DNA of 6,070 nucleotides from Lachnospiraceae bacterium (lineage in GTDB: Bacteria > Bacillota > Clostridia > Lachnospirales > Lachnospiraceae). The notes below the pieces were generated by a model, which saw only the letters and a list, made by a program, of their open reading frames with translations, had not been told where the DNA came from and did no database searches. A program made the translations under genes and the position numbers. The stretch is taken from contig JAILFQ010000188.1 in NCBI GenBank assembly GCA_024697505.1, positions 1 through 6,070 of the forward strand, written 5' to 3'. This document shows positions 5,268 through 6,070 of the stretch, piece after piece; the stretch's first letter is position 1, and each line of letters starts with the position of its first letter.

Positions 5268-6070
5268 TTGAATAAGACTACACTTGTTATTATGGCGGCC
5301 GGAATGGGCAGCAGATACGGCGGCGGGATCAAGCAGCTTGAACATGTTGGAACAAGCGGCGAAATCATTATGGAATATTCTCTGTACGATGCAATACGCG
5401 CAGGTTTTGATAAAGTTGTGTTTGTTACCAGAGAAGAGCTTTTTGATGAATTTAAAAAACTTATAGGTAAAGAAGTAGAAAAACAGATAGAAGTAAATTA
5501 TGTATTTCAGAAGCTGGAGAACCTGCCGGAGGGCTTTAGTGTTCCTGAAGGCAGAACCAAGCCCTGGGGTACAGGCCAGGCCGTACTCGCCTGCAAGGAT
5601 GTTGTAAATGAACCTTTTGCGGTCATTAATGCAGATGATTATTACGGAAGTGAAGCATTTGTACAGATGCACGATTTTCTTGCCAAAGCAGAAGTTAAAC
5701 CGGGCAGGAAAGAGTTTTGCATGGTTGGCTTTGTCCTTAAAAACACTCTTAGCGAAAACGGACAGGTTACAAGAGGGGTTTGCAAAGTTAACGCAGACAA
5801 TATGCTTACAAATATCGAAGAGACATTTAAACTTCGTCTCAGCGAAGACAAGGTTGTAGGAGAAACGGAAGACGGAAAGCCTGTTGAGATAGAACCGGAG
5901 TCCCCGGTTTCCATGAATATGTGGGGATTTACCCCGGATTTCCTTAAGGAGCTTGAAGAGAGGTTTTCGCATTTCCTTTCAAACATAAAAGGAAACGAAT
6001 TAAAGAGCGAATATCTTCTTCCAAAAGTCGTAGCCTCATCATTTGCGAGTAATTCGGCTACGACTTTTGG
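5268..6070 (+). CDS. NTP-transferase family protein (sugar-phosphate nucleotidyltransferase-like), 3' end missing
   Basis: Predicted cytoplasmic enzyme joining a nucleotide to a phosphorylated substrate, probably a sugar phosphate. The substrate cannot be read from sequence and there are no sugar-pathway neighbours. The start is TTG. After MNKTTLVI comes the nucleotide-binding loop MAAGMGSRYGGGIKQ (residues 9-23), which has the family's G-x-G-x-R pattern and lysine (Lys22). Further motifs are KPWGTGQA (98-105), NADDYYG (121-127, probable metal-binding aspartates) and SMNMWGF (215-221). These are the features of a clostridial family of about 300 residues, so some 40 C-terminal residues are missing. 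The frame is open to the window end (267 codons), but only residues 1-256 (through base 6035) look authentic. The rest reads through an inverted repeat and departs from the family (SSFASNS where an ELL-type stretch is expected). The family call is firm and the function is only broad. Confidence 0.88.
   Translation, partial: MNKTTLVIMAAGMGSRYGGGIKQLEHVGTSGEIIMEYSLYDAIRAGFDKVVFVTREELFDEFKKLIGKEVEKQIEVNYVFQKLENLPEGFSVPEGRTKPWGTGQAVLACKDVVNEPFAVINADDYYGSEAFVQMHDFLAKAEVKPGRKEFCMVGFVLKNTLSENGQVTRGVCKVNADNMLTNIEETFKLRLSEDKVVGETEDGKPVEIEPESPVSMNMWGFTPDFLKELEERFSHFLSNIKGNELKSEYLLPKVVASSFASNSATTF
6021..6070. repeat. Perfect 15-bp inverted repeat with 20-base spacer at the window edge
   Basis: The left arm CCAAAAGTCGTAGCC (6021-6035) is the exact reverse complement of the right arm GGCTACGACTTTTGG (6056-6070). 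The spacer is 6036-6055. The right arm ends on the last base, so the symmetry may continue outside. The repeat lies inside the nucleotidyltransferase frame. The spacer's reverse complement, joined to the left arm, encodes the family-like PKVVAELLAND, while the spacer as given encodes SSFASN. This points to a fold-back junction rather than a functional hairpin. Confidence 0.9.

Noticed and set aside
5235..5972. Long open frame on the minus strand (245 residues)
   Set aside because: It lies antisense to the nucleotidyltransferase gene, shows no recognisable domain, and is Phe/Cys/Lys-rich in the manner of a complement shadow. The + strand frame has clear family motifs.
6021..6070. The terminal inverted repeat as an intrinsic terminator, with A tract, stem and T tract
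   Set aside because: It has the outline of a bidirectional terminator, but it lies inside the nucleotidyltransferase gene some 40 codons before the family's usual end. The reversed spacer encodes the expected protein, which a terminator would not explain.

Overview
The window looks like chromosomal DNA from a motile, rod-shaped, low-to-moderate GC Firmicute. A clostridial relative, probably of the Lachnospiraceae type, fits best. The reasons are purine-rich Shine-Dalgarno sites (AAAGGAG, GGAGG), two TTG starts, an MreB/Mbl gene directly upstream of two flagellar rod genes (compare mbl-flhO-flhP in Bacillus subtilis), and an NDP-sugar-type nucleotidyltransferase of the GGGIKQ form common in Clostridia. 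The taxon is inferred from family resemblance and gene order only.

All genes read on the + strand. Bases 1-759 are the C-terminal three quarters of mreB (or mbl), cut by the window edge. Next come three tightly spaced flagellar basal-body genes: a FlgF/FlhO-type rod protein (809-1573), FlgG/FlhP distal rod protein (1593-2468) and a short FlgJ-type rod-binding protein without the muramidase domain (2488-2823). The gaps are 49, 19 and 19 bases and each gene has its own Shine-Dalgarno site, so this looks like one operon. It ends at an 11-bp hairpin (2866-2891) that overlaps a promoter-like sequence with a perfect TATAAT (2899-2904). That promoter probably serves recD2, a stand-alone 5'-3' DNA helicase with all expected SF1 motifs. 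Its best start is the TTG at 2949, not the upstream TTG at 2931.

The last gene starts at TTG 5268 and encodes a nucleotidyltransferase that stays open to the window end. It has no in-frame ATG before its nucleotide-binding loop, so it is easily missed.

The most unusual signal is at the extreme right edge. Bases 6021-6035 and 6056-6070 form a perfect 15-bp inverted repeat around a 20-base spacer, inside the nucleotidyltransferase gene. Read as given, the spacer encodes residues that do not fit the family (SSFASNS). Its reverse complement placed after the left arm encodes ELLAND, which fits the family's conserved LLP-x-x-x-x-ELL stretch. The simplest reading is a fold-back (strand-switch) junction, either an artefact at a contig end or a real small inversion. 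The last 35 bases should not be trusted as collinear genome. Apart from this the region is ordinary housekeeping and flagellar sequence, and I found no convincing undescribed system.
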